Positions 1-10,333 of a DNA stretch of 64,000 bases are shown in pieces; within the stretch, counting starts at the first letter, position 1, and every line of letters begins with the position of its first letter. The position numbers were made by a program, and so were the translations under genes. Source of the stretch: Sciurus carolinensis (lineage: Eukaryota > Chordata > Mammalia > Rodentia > Sciuridae); assembly GCF_902686445.1 (NCBI RefSeq), contig NC_062224.1:47367156-47431155 (forward strand). Reading direction: 5' to 3'. The notes below the pieces were generated by a model, which ran no database searches, was not told the origin of the DNA, and saw only the letters and a program-made list of their open reading frames with translations.

Positions 1-498
1 CTCTATTACTGCTCTCCACGATGAAGAAAGTATAGATACAAGTGTGCCAAAATAAAATTTATTAGTCTTTGGAATTAGGATGTAGGGCAATGATATTCTT
101 CTATATTTCATACTTTGGTTTCCTATTATAAATGAATTGGTTTTTTTGATAAATTGGTTTTCTTCCTAAGAGAATTTTTAAGAATAATTCACCAATAGCC
201 AATGAGCCCTTATTCTTTATAATTTCATTAACTAAAGTTCATATTTGAATTAAGAAGTTTATTTTGCACTGAGGCACCTCTTAAATCCAAGGTGATCACC
301 ATGTGACTGCATCACATCTGAGTATAAACCTTCTCAAATGCAGGGGGAGTCTACTTGCCTTAATTTGGATGTTTTTACCTTGAGTCCCGAATTAATAACA
401 ACTATGTCTTGTATAGTACTCCATGGTTTGTTTGGCGACCTACATACTCTTACTGTATTTCATTCTTGCAACACCTTGGAGTATAAATATTGATTTTA
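1..498. other. No recognised feature (AT-rich unique DNA)
   Basis: AT-rich sequence with no open frame of note, no repeat I recognise and no simple repeat. Nothing further can be supported. Confidence 0.5.
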
Positions 499-730
499 TG
501 CTATGACTTGAATCTTGACTAACCCCCAAAGGCTTATGTGTTGAAGACTTGGTTCCTAGCCGGTGGTGGTAGAACCTTTAGGAGGTGGGACCTAATGGAA
601 GAAAGTTAGGTTGTTGGGAACATACCCTTCAAGAGGACATTGGAATCCCCCACTTTGCCTTCTCCTTTGCCAATGCTGTTGCCACTGCCTTTACTTCCTC
701 TTCCTCCTCCTCCTTCAGAGTTAACTTCCT
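499..730 (+). mobile_element. MaLR-type (MST/THE1-like) LTR fragment
   Basis: The stretch around 499-600 has the familiar MaLR wording: a TGCTATGACTTGAAT start, CCCCCAAAGGCTTATGTGTTG, then an AGGAGGTGGGACCTAATGG block. The 3' part of the LTR cannot be followed, so it is a degraded fragment. Family from memory; the right edge is approximate. Confidence 0.5.
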
Positions 731-2640
731 CACTCTGAATGGAAGCTCTTCATTAGCATGCCCTCAGGACTCAGGACTGCTGAGAAGCTTCACATCAAGG
801 TACCTGCTTTACAGTGTATCAAGTCTGAGGACACAACTGTCCTTGGTCAGCCTAGAATGTCATAGCCTCAAGAGAGCTGACCTCCTGGTGCACTGGAATG
901 GCCAAAAGAGAAACAAGGAAGAGCCCCCTTCTATTTTGAAAAGAACTGACCCTAGGTGCCAGCTCATCACTTCAAATGTTAGTATTGTTTTTTTACATCA
1001 ACTAATCATTTAATTAACAATCGTTTGATTAACAAGTTTCAATGAAAAGATAGTTTCATTGCTATTCCAGCCTTATAGTAGGTGTCATGAAAAATCCTTA
1101 AAAAAATCATAGCACATCCTTACCAAAAAAGAACTTCCTATTCACTTATGAATTCTGAGCTGTAAAGATATTAATTTAGAATTTAATTATTAAATGTTCA
1201 ATATTGATAAAAAGGGGGAAATGTGGATCTACAAGTATCTGTATAACACTATTAGATATTTTTCATGGCTTTACTCTCTCCTAGGAACAAAAGGACTGGG
1301 TTACAATTTATGATTCCTCATGCAAAGTCAACCTCTCTCAGTGACCAGGATCTTACTTTCTAGGGTGGAATCAGTAAAGCTCAGCCTCAGGAGAGGAGGG
1401 ATGGATATGAACACATTCAGGCACTAATCAAAGAACCCCTTCCTTTGGAAAGGACAGGCCATGCTACACATTTGGTCTGGGACACACAACTCTTTTAGAA
1501 ATGACTGAGAAGGGAATAGTGGCCTATGGGTGTAGGGACACAGAACAAGCCTGTCTGTGAGGGTTTGGGGGTGGGGAACTAGTCCTGAGCTTTCCCACCA
1601 ATTGGCTATAGATTTTTGTTGATTTGCCATCTAACTTCTCTGGATTACAATTTCTTCACTAGTAAAATGAGGTTAAACAAAATGATCCTTTAGTTTCCTT
1701 TGAGCCTCAGTGCCCTGTTAGTCTACACAATCAATCAGTCAGGCAGTTACCCAATCAGGACATGAGGTTACAGAGGGTCTGCACTTCCTGACCTCGGTTT
1801 CTATCAAGTCCACATGAGAATCCTACATGAACATGTACACACCCACATGAACACATGCACAGAACTTATTTTCATACCTGTTCTTATTTTGCTCTGCCCA
1901 ATGACAGCAGTCTCACCCCCAGCCTTTGAAGGCACCAGGAATCTCTAATGTATGTAGGATGCGAACATGACTGATCCATGCTTTAAGAATGATTGCTCTG
2001 TGGAGCTATGAGGAGACTCCTTTTACTGTTCCCCAAAGGCCACAGGGTGACTCCACCTGATGTTGAACACAGCCAAAGTGAGAGGCCCAGCCACAGAGAG
2101 GCGCTTGTCTGCAGGCTCTGCTCGGCTGGACATCCAGGGCTAGGGTGCCGGCAATGAATGCTCCATGTTCAGGCTGGAACATGGTTAGTTGGAACTGACT
2201 TTTATTTCTGCCCTCCCAGACCCAGTGAGAAACGTCGGGAGCATTTATTACTCATAGGCACAAGGGCTCCGGGCAGGTCAGCCAGAAGTCGAAACCTGAG
2301 GGAGAGGGTGCAGGTAGGGCCTGCCTGGAACACTGGACCCAAGCATTAATTAGAAACACTGGTTCCCTTGACAGAGCCAGCTTGTATAAGCTGTTGGGGC
2401 CTGTGTTCACTTCATAAAGATGTTTTATATGGTATTCCTGGCAACAGCTGGACACTTTAAAAGAAAAATAAAAGAAACATTATTGGTAGCTCAGAGGGGG
2501 GAAGAAGTTTCCTTCTCTGCCATTCATCTGTCTATCCACCCTCCTTTCCCCTCTAAAAATATAAGGATGAAGATGGTCAGAAGAGCGTAGCCTTTGCCTT
2601 GCTGGTGTTTCTGGGGAGGAGGGTTAATATTTCTCGATTC
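731..2640. other. Unique non-coding stretch
   Basis: No repeat, RNA gene or convincing coding frame seen. A short MIR-like piece may lie near 1640-1720 (CACTAGTAAAATGAGG resembles the MIR core) but it is too short to call. Open frames here are short, start at weak codons and show no domain. Confidence 0.45.
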
Positions 2641-2644
2641 TAGT

Positions 2645-2720
2645 TTGCTTGTCTGTAAGGTGGAGACAATAGTGTCTGTCCCATCTTGCCTCCTGGGGCT
2701 TTTTAAATAAAGCAGAGGGA
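2645..2720 (+). mobile_element. MIR-like SINE core fragment
   Basis: GCTTGTCTGTAAGGTGGAGA followed by a T-rich block and a TTTAAATAAA end resembles the central part of MIR on the plus strand. Heavily diverged and short. Confidence 0.35.
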
Positions 2721-2819
2721 GAATTTAAAAACTGAAATATCCTGTGGGTATGTACATAGGTATGCTTACCATTCTAATTCTCAGGTCAGAAATTCAGGGT
2801 AACAATGTCAAGGTGTGAG

Positions 2820-3027
2820 CAGTGATTCTCACCTTCCCAGGGGATATTAGTAAAATGTGGAGACATTTTTGACTGTCAATTTTGATTGACTGTAGCTGGT
2901 GTGGGGAGGGCACATGACTGGAATCCATTAGGATGCTAATCAACACCCCACAATGCACAAGAAAGCTTCCTATAACAAAAAATTATTCCATACAAAATGT
3001 CAATAGTAATGAGGTTGGGAACTCCTG
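2820..3027 (+). mobile_element. MER5A-type hAT DNA transposon, near full length
   Basis: It begins CAGTGATTCTCA and ends GAGGTTGGGAACTCCTG, matching both termini of the non-autonomous hAT-Charlie element MER5A. Internal landmarks also fit: GTGGAGACATTTTTG, ACCCCACAATGCACAAG and AAAATGTCAATAGTAATGAG. At 208 bp it is close to the usual length. It has no coding capacity and was moved by a Charlie transposase. The flanking 8-mers (GGTGTGAG and GGATAGAA) agree only partly, as expected for an ancient insertion. Confidence 0.85.
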
Positions 3028-3234
3028 GGATAGAAGCATGCTGGTGTCCTACAGATGAATTTCCCCCCAAATCCACTTTCTGCCTAAGCTTAGTCATTTT
3101 AAGGAAACAAATGAGGGACGTTCCACAGCTTGTAATGATGGGTCTGGGGAAGGAAAATAGCAAGCCAATGGCAGTGAAGTTATAGAGAACTGATTCAAGC
3201 ATGTGAGTTATTAAACTATTGTCTTTCAACTTCC

Positions 3235-3775
3235 GTTCTTTTCTCTTTATGCTGGAGCTGGGAGGTCAAATTACAGTGCTTCCTTGCCAGTTGCTTTCTG
3301 CTATGTCCTGCCAATAGGGGGCGCTGGAGAGAGGCTTGAGGAGGAAGAAGATAACAGACCTTCATTCATCCAGTACTTCCTGTCCCCTCAGAGTGATCCC
3401 AGTAACACTCCTTCCCCCTGGCTGCTTCAGTCTGCCTCCATAGCGTTCCAGTTTGGTTTTGACTTTCCCAAGCACCCACAAAAACAGCTGTTATCCTGAG
3501 AAGCTTCACCAGCTGGATGGCATCCTCTGAGGTCAGAGTTTCAGCCCATGGATCCTTCTTTCAAATTCTGAGCATTAGTCATTCCAACCTCTCCATTTTT
3601 ACTCTCAGCCCTTGGGTGATTGCTGCTTCTTCCAGTTCCTATCTCCTTGAGACCGTGATGTTCTGTTTCTGTCTCTTCAATTCTAATAGACACTAAACTA
3701 TTCTTTAAATTCTCTCTTAAACTAACTGGTGTAGTTCCTGGCTCCTAAGTGGACCTTGTCTAATACAAAACAGCA
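3235..3775 (+). mobile_element. LTR-like relic (ERVL/MaLR type)
   Basis: The 3' third (ATTCTAATAGACACTAAACT, TTAACTAACTGGTGTAG, CTAAGTGGACCTTGTCTAATACA) reads like the end of an ancient mammalian LTR. The 5' part (CCAATAGGGGGCGCTGGAG, then a GAGG-rich block) fits the same kind of element. I cannot name the subfamily. It contains the CTCF-like motif listed separately. Confidence 0.4.
3309..3327 (+). promoter_or_regulatory. CTCF-like binding motif
   Basis: TGCCAATAGGGGGCGCTGG matches the vertebrate CTCF core (CCA-x-x-AGGGGGCGCT) at nearly every informative position, including the invariant GGGGGCGCT block. It reads forward on the plus strand. Its position inside an LTR-like relic fits the known spread of CTCF sites by transposons. 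Binding itself is inferred from the motif alone. Confidence 0.55.
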
Positions 3776-5475
3776 CACAATCTCCTTAAAAATAGTATGG
3801 GAGCCTTAGAAAGATCTGTGGATGGCGTCTTGCATGGCAGTGATCTCTGTGAGGGTGTGTGAGATGTGCTCATTTCTTCCGAGGTTTGTGTAGAACATCA
3901 TGATGAGGAATCACCATGGAAGCTGATAGTGTTTTTCACGTCTGAAAAACAGACTCTGTGGGATTGAGGTGCTGTAGACAAGGAAACAAAAAGCTTGTAT
4001 GTTTTTGGGTTTAAAAGTGCTTCTCTGTGATTTCCCCTTGACCAGGATCTCATCTGGATTTTGCTGAATCAGGAAGATAGGGAGACTTGAAGGTAACTTT
4101 CTATGCTAACATCCATCTCCCACTATGCTCATCAACAGCTGTTTGTGTTCTGTCTTTTCCCTCTATGACTCAACATACTGGAAAGCAATTTTGTGCAGAA
4201 CATGAAGGCTTCCCTCCAAAAAATGTTAAAATAAATAAAAAAATAAATGAATTAATCGGTGGTAGAAAAGCATCCATCTGTCAGAACTATAAAGATAGTA
4301 AGAAATGACCTAGCTTAGAAACACAAGTCATTTGGTTTATGGAAAGAAACCATGAGATACCTATCTTTATTTTTGATGAAATAAACATTTTAAAAAATAT
4401 ATCACTTATGTATATTCCTCTGTCCCAGATGGAAACAATAGTTGTAAAATAGTCTCTGAGCAGCAACAAAAGAATGGCAGAGAAAGCCACATCGCTTTGC
4501 TGTTATATAATAAATATCCACTATGTTTTTTAGGGTAAAAGAATCTATGTAGTTGAGGATGCGGAAGGGCAAGTGTGTCCATGCCTTGAAGCCTAGAATA
4601 GCCATGAATGAAACTCTCTGGCTTCAAAGGCTTCAACTTGCTTGTCTCTTCACTTCTGATTATGGCAGGCAAATAGCTCCGAGGGTCATCTCCACTGAGA
4701 GTCCCAGGGTTAGAAAAGACCAGAGTGCACCTTGAGGTGTAGAACTTGGAGACTAGCATTTTTCTTCCCTGAGTAACTCTCTTCACATTCTGATTTCCAG
4801 GGACTGCTCTGATTTCCGGAGAACCTTCCGCTGAGTGAGTTGGCAGCTCCCAGACAACACAGTTTTATTCAGTATCAGAATGTGGTTGTGTGTGTGTACC
4901 AGATATAAACACAACACATTCCCAAAGTAGCTCTATAACCGAGCTGTAGTTCGTCCATGGGTGTGTGCGTGTCGAGGGGATGAGTGTGAGAGCATTGTGT
5001 CACAGATGGAGCTCTGTCAAAGTGCTAGGCTTGTTTCTCTCCTCACTCTTCCTCTACCCCAGAGCTCTATTTCTCAGGCTTTCTGAGAATCCTGAGAGTT
5101 GCCCTGATGCACCCATATCATAACTTCTGGGTAGAGTCTCCTTCTGTTTCCTCAGATGTTATTCTGGGGGAAAAGTGCTCCTGGAACATTGATTGTCCCT
5201 TTCTTCCCTCCCTGAGCCAAATCCTAGTGTCCAACTGGGAAATTTCTACCTTCTTCTCATCTCCTGCATACTTTCCTATGGTTTGTCTAGAAGCCGGAGA
5301 AGACAGGCTGGGGGAAGAATGGCAAAGGGAGCTACTCTCCATAATTTCTGTCCAGGCCAACTTCTGCTGATGGTTGAACAATTCTGCATAGTCCCAGTGA
5401 CACAGTAAATCTGGAGTCCCTAAAACACGCACTGTCCTACAGGGATGAAGCTGCTACTCCTGTCAGGTTAGGGAA
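3776..5475. other. Unique non-coding stretch
   Basis: No recognisable repeat or gene. Only short TG runs near 4886 and 4960 are seen. Overlapping open frames on both strands at 4400-4790 and 5100-5430 have no domain, no consistent start and no splice context. Confidence 0.45.
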
Positions 5476-5478
5476 GGC

Positions 5479-5812
5479 TATAGACTGAATGTTTGGGTCT
5501 CCCCAAAATTTATAAATTAGAAACTTTAAGATGATAATGTTGGTGGGAGTCCTTGAAGAGATCGTTCAGTCATGAGGGTAGAGTTCTCATGAATAGGATT
5601 AGTATCCTTATGAAGAGATCCCAAGTTGCTCCTTCATCCCTTTCACCAGCATGAAGAGTGCCATCGGCGAACCAGACCTGAGACCTCACCAGACACTGCC
5701 TCTGCTGGCCCTTTGAGCTAAGACTTCCAGCCTCCAGAATGTGAGAAATATATGTTGTTTAAGCCACTTGTCTATGATACTTTGTTATCACAGTCTTAAT
5801 GGATTAGGACAG
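5479..5812 (+). mobile_element. Solo LTR of MaLR type
   Basis: An almost complete ancient LTR: TATAGACTGAATGTTTGGG at the left, GTCATGAGGGTAGAGTTCTC and CTCATGAATAGGATTAGTAT in the middle, then CCTCACCAGACACTG, CCAGCCTCCAGAATGTGAG and the terminal GTTGTTTAAGCCACTTGTCT with GGATTAGGACA. The family is abundant in all placental mammals. Same family as the copies at 33.6 and 45.2 kb. Confidence 0.65.
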
Positions 5813-7049
5813 AACTCTCATGGCCTATGTGTACCAGGAGGCTGGGAACAGAGATTCTCCTGGGAAGCTGTGCTCAGAAGCCAAGCAGTGATCCTGCTCA
5901 CTCCAAACCACTTGGCACTCACCAGGTGGTAGTTTCTGCCAACCCTGTGGCCAATTTGGCAGTTACTGTGAAGTCTGGAGATTGCTTCTTAGACATCTGG
6001 TTCCAGTTCCAGCCTTTCCCCACCAAGAATGGGAACTGGTGTATGGCGGCTTCGTGACTCTTCACTTGCCCCCTCCAAGGTCAGATAACAAATCCTACTC
6101 CAAATGGAAGGTTATTGCACTGTCTCCCATAACCCCAGTCTCCAGGACCCTTACATACTGTTATCCCCATAGCCTGTTGGTCAACAAAGGCACTCAGAAT
6201 AAATAAACAAATGAACAAAACCACACTTTGGTTCTATGGTCCCAAAGACAGTTGATACAGAGTGTGTGTGAAGAATGTGCCTATTCTTTAAAAGAGTAGA
6301 AGGTAGAACAAAAATATGGGCCACACAACTACCCCTACCCTCTTCCACTTCTCAACAAGAATATAAATGTTTATAAATTTCTCAAAGCAATTTTATTTTA
6401 GTAATTTTATGTTATTTCTCATGTGTATTAGATTGGTAAGATAGATACTATAATGCCTTTTTAACTGGACATATACAGGGATTCTGTGATTCCTAAATGT
6501 GGATTGGTTCAAAATGGTGGTTGAGAACTAATTCTCAACTTTGAGCTTTTCTACTACATTGCAATTTTTGCTTTTTAAATTATGCATTTTTGACTTTGAA
6601 ATTATGGTTCAGTGGATTAGAATTGTCCTGGTATCAGGGGTTAAATAGCCACAGAAATCGTATGCTCAATTTGATAAGCATGTCAGATCCACTTTTTGAG
6701 AAGATCTATATCTGTCATGAGGTTTCTGAGGGATCTGAGCAACCAGAAAGGTTCACAACTCTGATGTGTACTATTGTGATGAGACTGAGTTCAAGTTCAG
6801 GGTGATTTCAACTAAATTGTAAAGGGAATGCTTTCTGATTGTCAATAGCTAGACCCCACAGAAGATGAATGTGTTGGGGGGTTTTCAATCATCTTGCTCC
6901 TTGGAATCAGAGAAGCTCCCTTAACTTGGAAGCAGATAGAAACTGCTGGAGCAACCCCTTCCTGAGCAGGTGGTATGCATGCTTATAGGCCCACAAGGGC
7001 AGGTGCACAGAAGCTTAGGACCTTGGATCCAGGAAGATCCTTGCAGTTC
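5813..7049. other. Unique stretch with a possible LINE-2/MIR tail
   Basis: Mostly unassigned. GGCACTCAGAATAAATAAAC near 6190 resembles the 3' tail of LINE-2 or MIR, but too little remains to call. No coding evidence. Confidence 0.35.
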
Positions 7050-7370
7050 ATCTAACCTGGGGTCCACAAAACTGGCTACACAGTAGAATTAACTGGGGAG
7101 TTCTAAAAGCAAACCATGTCTGGGACCAGGACCCAGATATATCTATTTTAATTGTTTGAGGGTGAGTTTAGAATCTCTGCTCTACTAGACTAGTAGTTCT
7201 TGACATTGGGCTTACATTAAAATAACCTGGGAAGCTTTAAGAACTCCTTTTTGCATAAGCTCCACTGCCAGATTTTCTGAATTAATTGATCAAGGACATG
7301 TTGGCCTCAGGAATTTTAAATCAACCCCACACGATTCTCACGGGCAACCCAGTATGAGAACCACTGTTGT
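7050..7370 (+). mobile_element. MER20-like hAT transposon remains (two adjacent parts)
   Basis: The right part, about 7191-7367, runs from TAGTAGTTCTTGACATTGGG to TATGAGAACCACTG, with AAAATAACCTGGGAAGCTTT inside. That is the layout of a short hAT-Charlie element with CAGTGGTTCT-type ends. The left part (7050-7180) has ACAGTAGAATTAACTGGGGA and looks like a second, truncated copy. Non-autonomous and non-coding. Confidence 0.6.
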
Positions 7371-7384
7371 AGTCTAACCCAATG

Positions 7385-7475
7385 CTTCCTGATACAAAGA
7401 AAATCAAGCCAAAGAGAAGTGACTCAAGGCTATAGAGCTATAGCAAAGACAGGATTAAACCCTGAACTCTTTCCA
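7385..7475 (-). mobile_element. MIR-like SINE fragment
   Basis: AGAAGTGACTCAAGGCTATA followed by GGATTAAACCCTGAACTC is the reverse-strand MIR 5' half in diverged form. Weak but typical. Confidence 0.35.
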
Positions 7476-7543
7476 GGGTCGAATGATGTTACCTTAGGTA
7501 GTTCCAGGCATTATTGGAGCAAGGGAGATTCCCAAGGGAGGAC

Positions 7544-7681
<138 letters not shown>

Positions 7682-7769
7682 TTTGATTAGAGAAGAAATC
7701 AGTTTTTGTAGTTCTGATACTTCTGGAACTGCTTTGTCAGCTTAAAACACAATTGCTTTATGTAACTAA

Positions 7770-7960
7770 CAAGGATAGTCTGTGTTTACTGAGCACTGAC
7801 TATCGGCTAGGCACTATCTTACATATGTTATTAACTCCAGATATCCGAGATTATGGTTGGGGAGAGAGAAGCCTCTGATCATATCACATGCCCAGCCTTG
7901 CCAAACCAGTGGGTATTAAGCACAGCCATGATTTCAACCTGGAACCCATCTTCTTAATAT
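7770..7960 (-). mobile_element. MIR SINE
   Basis: TTTACTGAGCACTGACTATCGGCTAGGCACTATCTTACATATGTTA is the reverse-strand MIR 3' part, followed by a degraded 5' part with GATTTCAACCTGGAACCCAT. An ancient tRNA-derived SINE. Confidence 0.6.
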
Positions 7961-8620
7961 AATACCATAGTCCATGAGGCCATTCTATACTGGAGGTAGA
8001 AAATGAACCAAAAAGCTCCTATTTGAATAAAGCTTTTGTTTTTAAACAATTCTGGGAAGAGAAGTGTATTAGGGGACTACTTTTTATGACTGAACTGACA
8101 GGGTTTAAGAGGCATGCTTATTGCAAAGGAGGGTTATCACCCTTTGTTCTGGATCAGAACTGGAAACTTGTAGAGAGTTCCTTATTATTCTCTGCTTCCC
8201 ATAATTTCATCCTGACTACAAGATAAGGGGACTAGATTATCAGCTTCAAAGTTTTGAGAACCCAGATTAAAGTGTGAATGATGTCTTTGGGGTCTCCCTG
8301 CTTTCTTTCTGTCCTTTCTCTGTGCCCTCCCTGGGCTAGCTATCCAAAGGCCTCTTCTTCCAGGGAGGGAAAGAAAATCAGGGACTTGCAGGCACTCCAA
8401 CTGCCCCTCATGGAGTTAGGACCTCACATGCAAAGCTGAAGGCTGGAATAGATAACTTTGATAGGACAGTCACCTCTGGTCCACTGCTGGAATGTAAGTC
8501 CCAGCTTCGATCTGAATGGTTTTGCATTATGACTCTAAGCGCTATGTCAGGAGGAGGTCACAGATATCACAACTCATCCTCAGAGGTGCAGGGAACTTTG
8601 TACCTCTTCACACTACCCAT
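7961..8620. other. Unique non-coding stretch
   Basis: Nothing recognised. It forms the left flank of the nested LTR elements and carries the left copy of the outer target-site duplication at its end. Confidence 0.45.
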
Positions 8621-8626
8621 CTGTAT
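8621..8626. repeat. Outer target-site duplication, left copy (CTGTAT)
   Basis: CTGTAT directly precedes the TGTTGCC edge of the older LTR. It is repeated exactly at 17062-17067, right after the other LTR edge. Six bases is the size made by class II (ERVK-type) integrases. Confidence 0.8.
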
Positions 8627-8745
8627 TGTTGCCGCCCGCAGCAACAATCTCATGGTAATTTATCGGAGGTGGACTGGAACTGAACTACTTCTATTATCTT
8701 TATCTGGGCTACTTCCTTGCTTGTTTGCTTTGTTTACCAGTTTAT

Positions 8746-8840
8746 AGAGGAAGAGAGGCTTTGCTTACTTTTAATTTTAGAGGAAGAGAGGCTTTGAGAG
8801 GAAGAAAGACTTTGCTTAGAGGAAGAGAGACTTTGCTTAA
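8746..8840. repeat. Tandem repeat in the R region of the older LTR
   Basis: Four imperfect copies of a unit like GAGGAAGAGAGGCTTTGCTT lie in tandem. Repeat-rich, length-variable R regions are known from IAP-type LTRs. On the LTR's own strand it is pyrimidine-rich. Confidence 0.7.
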
Positions 8841-9363
8841 TTTTTGAGGTGCTACTCTTTCAGAGAGGCTACAACTTTCAGAGGAGCTATTTCTTAGAGG
8901 TCTGCTTCTTCTTCTTAGAAGTGCATCCTGCATCCTGAGTCCTAAAGGTGCGTGCTAGAGGTGGGTGCTATCAGAGGTGCTTTCTGTCAGAGGTGCTTCT
9001 TAGTGGTGCGTCCTGTGACCTGCAACCCGCGATCTAGAGGTGTGTTCTTAATTCTGCATTCTACGATTTTCATTCTGCGATCTAGAGGTATGTGCTTAGT
9101 CCTGCAACCCCCGTGTTATGGGATCTGCGATCTGCAATCTGCCTTCTGCCATCTGTGAACTCCTCCCAGGCGAAGAGAATGACTTATATACCCTAAGGCA
9201 GCCAATCAGCTTAGGATTAAGTAGCATGGTTGGAGCATGTGCCACGGTACAATCAAGAAAGAATGAGGAACATCTATTGACCACTAGCGCAGAGGAGACG
9301 TTAACTAATCAGGCAAAAGTAGATCACGCCGTGTTAACACTAACTATGCGCCACTTCTTGGCC

Positions 9364-9369
9364 CAATGC
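9364..9369. repeat. Provirus target-site duplication, left copy (CAATGC)
   Basis: CAATGC directly precedes the TGTCGG start of the 5' LTR. It recurs directly after the 3' LTR at 17018-17023. The exact 6-bp match fixes both outer LTR ends and shows the two LTRs belong to one insertion. Confidence 0.93.
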
Positions 9370-9567
9370 TGTCGGGGTTTCCAGGACCCCCAGCCTTGGG
9401 CATGGTCAAGATGGCGCCTGACGCTGAGCCAAAAGTGGCCAACTATACAGTAAACAACCAGCGAATTCCAATGATTGGCTAGTTAACGATGTGACTAGAG
9501 CATGCCCCCCTCGTGTACCTATCCTATGCTTGCAGCTGTCCGCGTTTACCTCGTGTACTCTCCCCTG

Positions 9568-9588
9568 ATTGGTTGAAGTGTATATAAG
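9568..9588 (+). promoter_or_regulatory. LTR promoter: inverted CCAAT box and TATA box
   Basis: ATTGG at 9568-9572 and TATATAAG at 9581-9588 form a compact core promoter in U3. Transcription would be expected to start about 25-30 bases downstream, near 9610, which would define the U3/R border. The 3' LTR has the same elements. Confidence 0.8.
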
Positions 9589-9757
9589 CCTGGTGGGTGG
9601 GAGAGTAGAGAGGCAGAAGCGGAAGAAGTGGCGGAGGCGGAGGCTGAAGCTGAGCTGGAAGCTGAGAGTGCGCGGAAGCTGGGAGAAGCTGAGAGAAGAG
9701 AAGCTGGGAGTGCGCGGAAGCTAGGAGTAAGGGAAGTGTAGGGGAGGGACTGTACAT

Positions 9758-9763
9758 AATAAA
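9758..9763 (+). terminator. Polyadenylation signal of the LTR
   Basis: AATAAA in the R region of the 5' LTR; the copy that would serve the proviral transcript is at 16955-16960 in the 3' LTR. Confidence 0.8.
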
Positions 9764-9822
9764 CTTCCAAAGCTTCAGACGTTTGTCGTGTCTCTCTCTG
9801 CGGGCAGAGGGAGCGCGATAAC

Positions 9823-9840
9823 TGGTGCCGAAACCCGGGA
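9823..9840 (+). promoter_or_regulatory. Primer-binding site, tRNA-Phe type
   Basis: TGGTGCCGAAACCCGGGA, two bases after the LTR end, is complementary to the 3' end (with CCA) of mammalian tRNA-Phe. This is the primer used by IAP elements. Reverse transcription of the first DNA strand starts here. Confidence 0.93.
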
Positions 9841-9870
9841 CATGAAGGGAAGATGAAGGCCTTATAAAAG

Positions 9871-9885
9871 AAAACAAGGTAAGAT
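9871..9885 (+). promoter_or_regulatory. Major splice donor in the leader
   Basis: AAAACAAG/GTAAGATAT fits the mammalian 5' splice-site consensus almost perfectly; the cut would fall after 9878. It lies between primer site and gag, the standard place for the retroviral major donor. Likely partners are the acceptors at 15296 (env) and possibly 10255 (leader). Confidence 0.75.
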
Positions 9886-9935
9886 ATTTGAAAAATTTTT
9901 TTTTGTATACAAGTTAAACTGGTTATAAAAAAGTT

Positions 9936-10150
9936 AAAGGGTATCAGGATACGCTATCAGCGGTCCTGGGGACATGCGGAGTGCGGTCCGGTTGAAAGGT
10001 ATCGGGATGCGCCATCAGCGGTCCTGACGCGTAGAACACGGGTTAAAAGGTATCGGGATACGCCATTAGCGGTCCTGACGCGTGGAACGCGGGTTAAAAG
10101 GTATCGGGATGCGCCGTCGGCGGTCCTGACGCGTGGAACGCGGTCTAATT
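9936..10150 (+). repeat. Four tandem hairpin repeats in the retroviral leader
   Basis: Four copies of a 51-58-bp unit containing GTATC(A/G)GGAT...CGGTCCTG start at 9941, 9999, 10050 and 10101. In each, a CAGGA or CGGGA strand can pair with TCCTG around an inner CGCY/RGCG stem; cores at 9945-9968, 10003-10026, 10054-10077, 10105-10128. The inner fourth pair is U-A in copy 1, C-G in copy 4 and C/A in copies 2 and 3. The array lies downstream of the splice donor, so it would be present only in unspliced RNA. A packaging or dimerisation role is an inference. Confidence 0.85.
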
Positions 10151-10239
10151 AAAGTGAAAGTAGAAACACGTTTGAAGCGGTCCAATTAGGGTGTAGGTAG
10201 TACGTGAAAAGCCGCTATAAAAATTCTAATGCACACTTG

Positions 10240-10256
10240 ATAGTTTTCCTTTCAGT
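10240..10256 (+). promoter_or_regulatory. Candidate splice acceptor in the leader
   Basis: ATAGTTTTCCTTTCAG with AG at 10254-10255 has a good pyrimidine tract. Splicing from 9878 to here would remove the whole hairpin array while keeping gag. Predicted from sequence only. Confidence 0.4.
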
Positions 10257-10333
10257 AATCTCGTTGCTCCTGGCAGCTAGGCCACTGTTTGATTTTGTAA
10301 CTGCCATAACTAAAGCTATTTAAATTAGTAACA

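Larger units (their letters stand above)
9370..9820 (+). repeat. 5' LTR
   Basis: 451 bp, starting TGTCGGGG and ending GCGATA. It carries a YY1-like AAGATGGCG (9408-9416), an inverted CCAAT box (ATTGG, 9568-9572), a TATA box TATATAAG (9581-9588), a purine-rich R region with repeated GGAAGCTGGGAG/GGAAGCTGAGAG units, and a polyadenylation signal AATAAA (9758-9763). The 3' terminal dinucleotide is TA instead of the usual CA, in both LTRs. Confidence 0.96.

Noticed and set aside
585..1013. 142-residue open frame
   Set aside because: Starts at GTG, begins inside an LTR fragment, no domain or splice signals; expected by chance.
9936..10150. CRISPR-like array
   Set aside because: The repeats are contiguous, without unique spacers, and lie in a retroviral leader in a mammalian genome.
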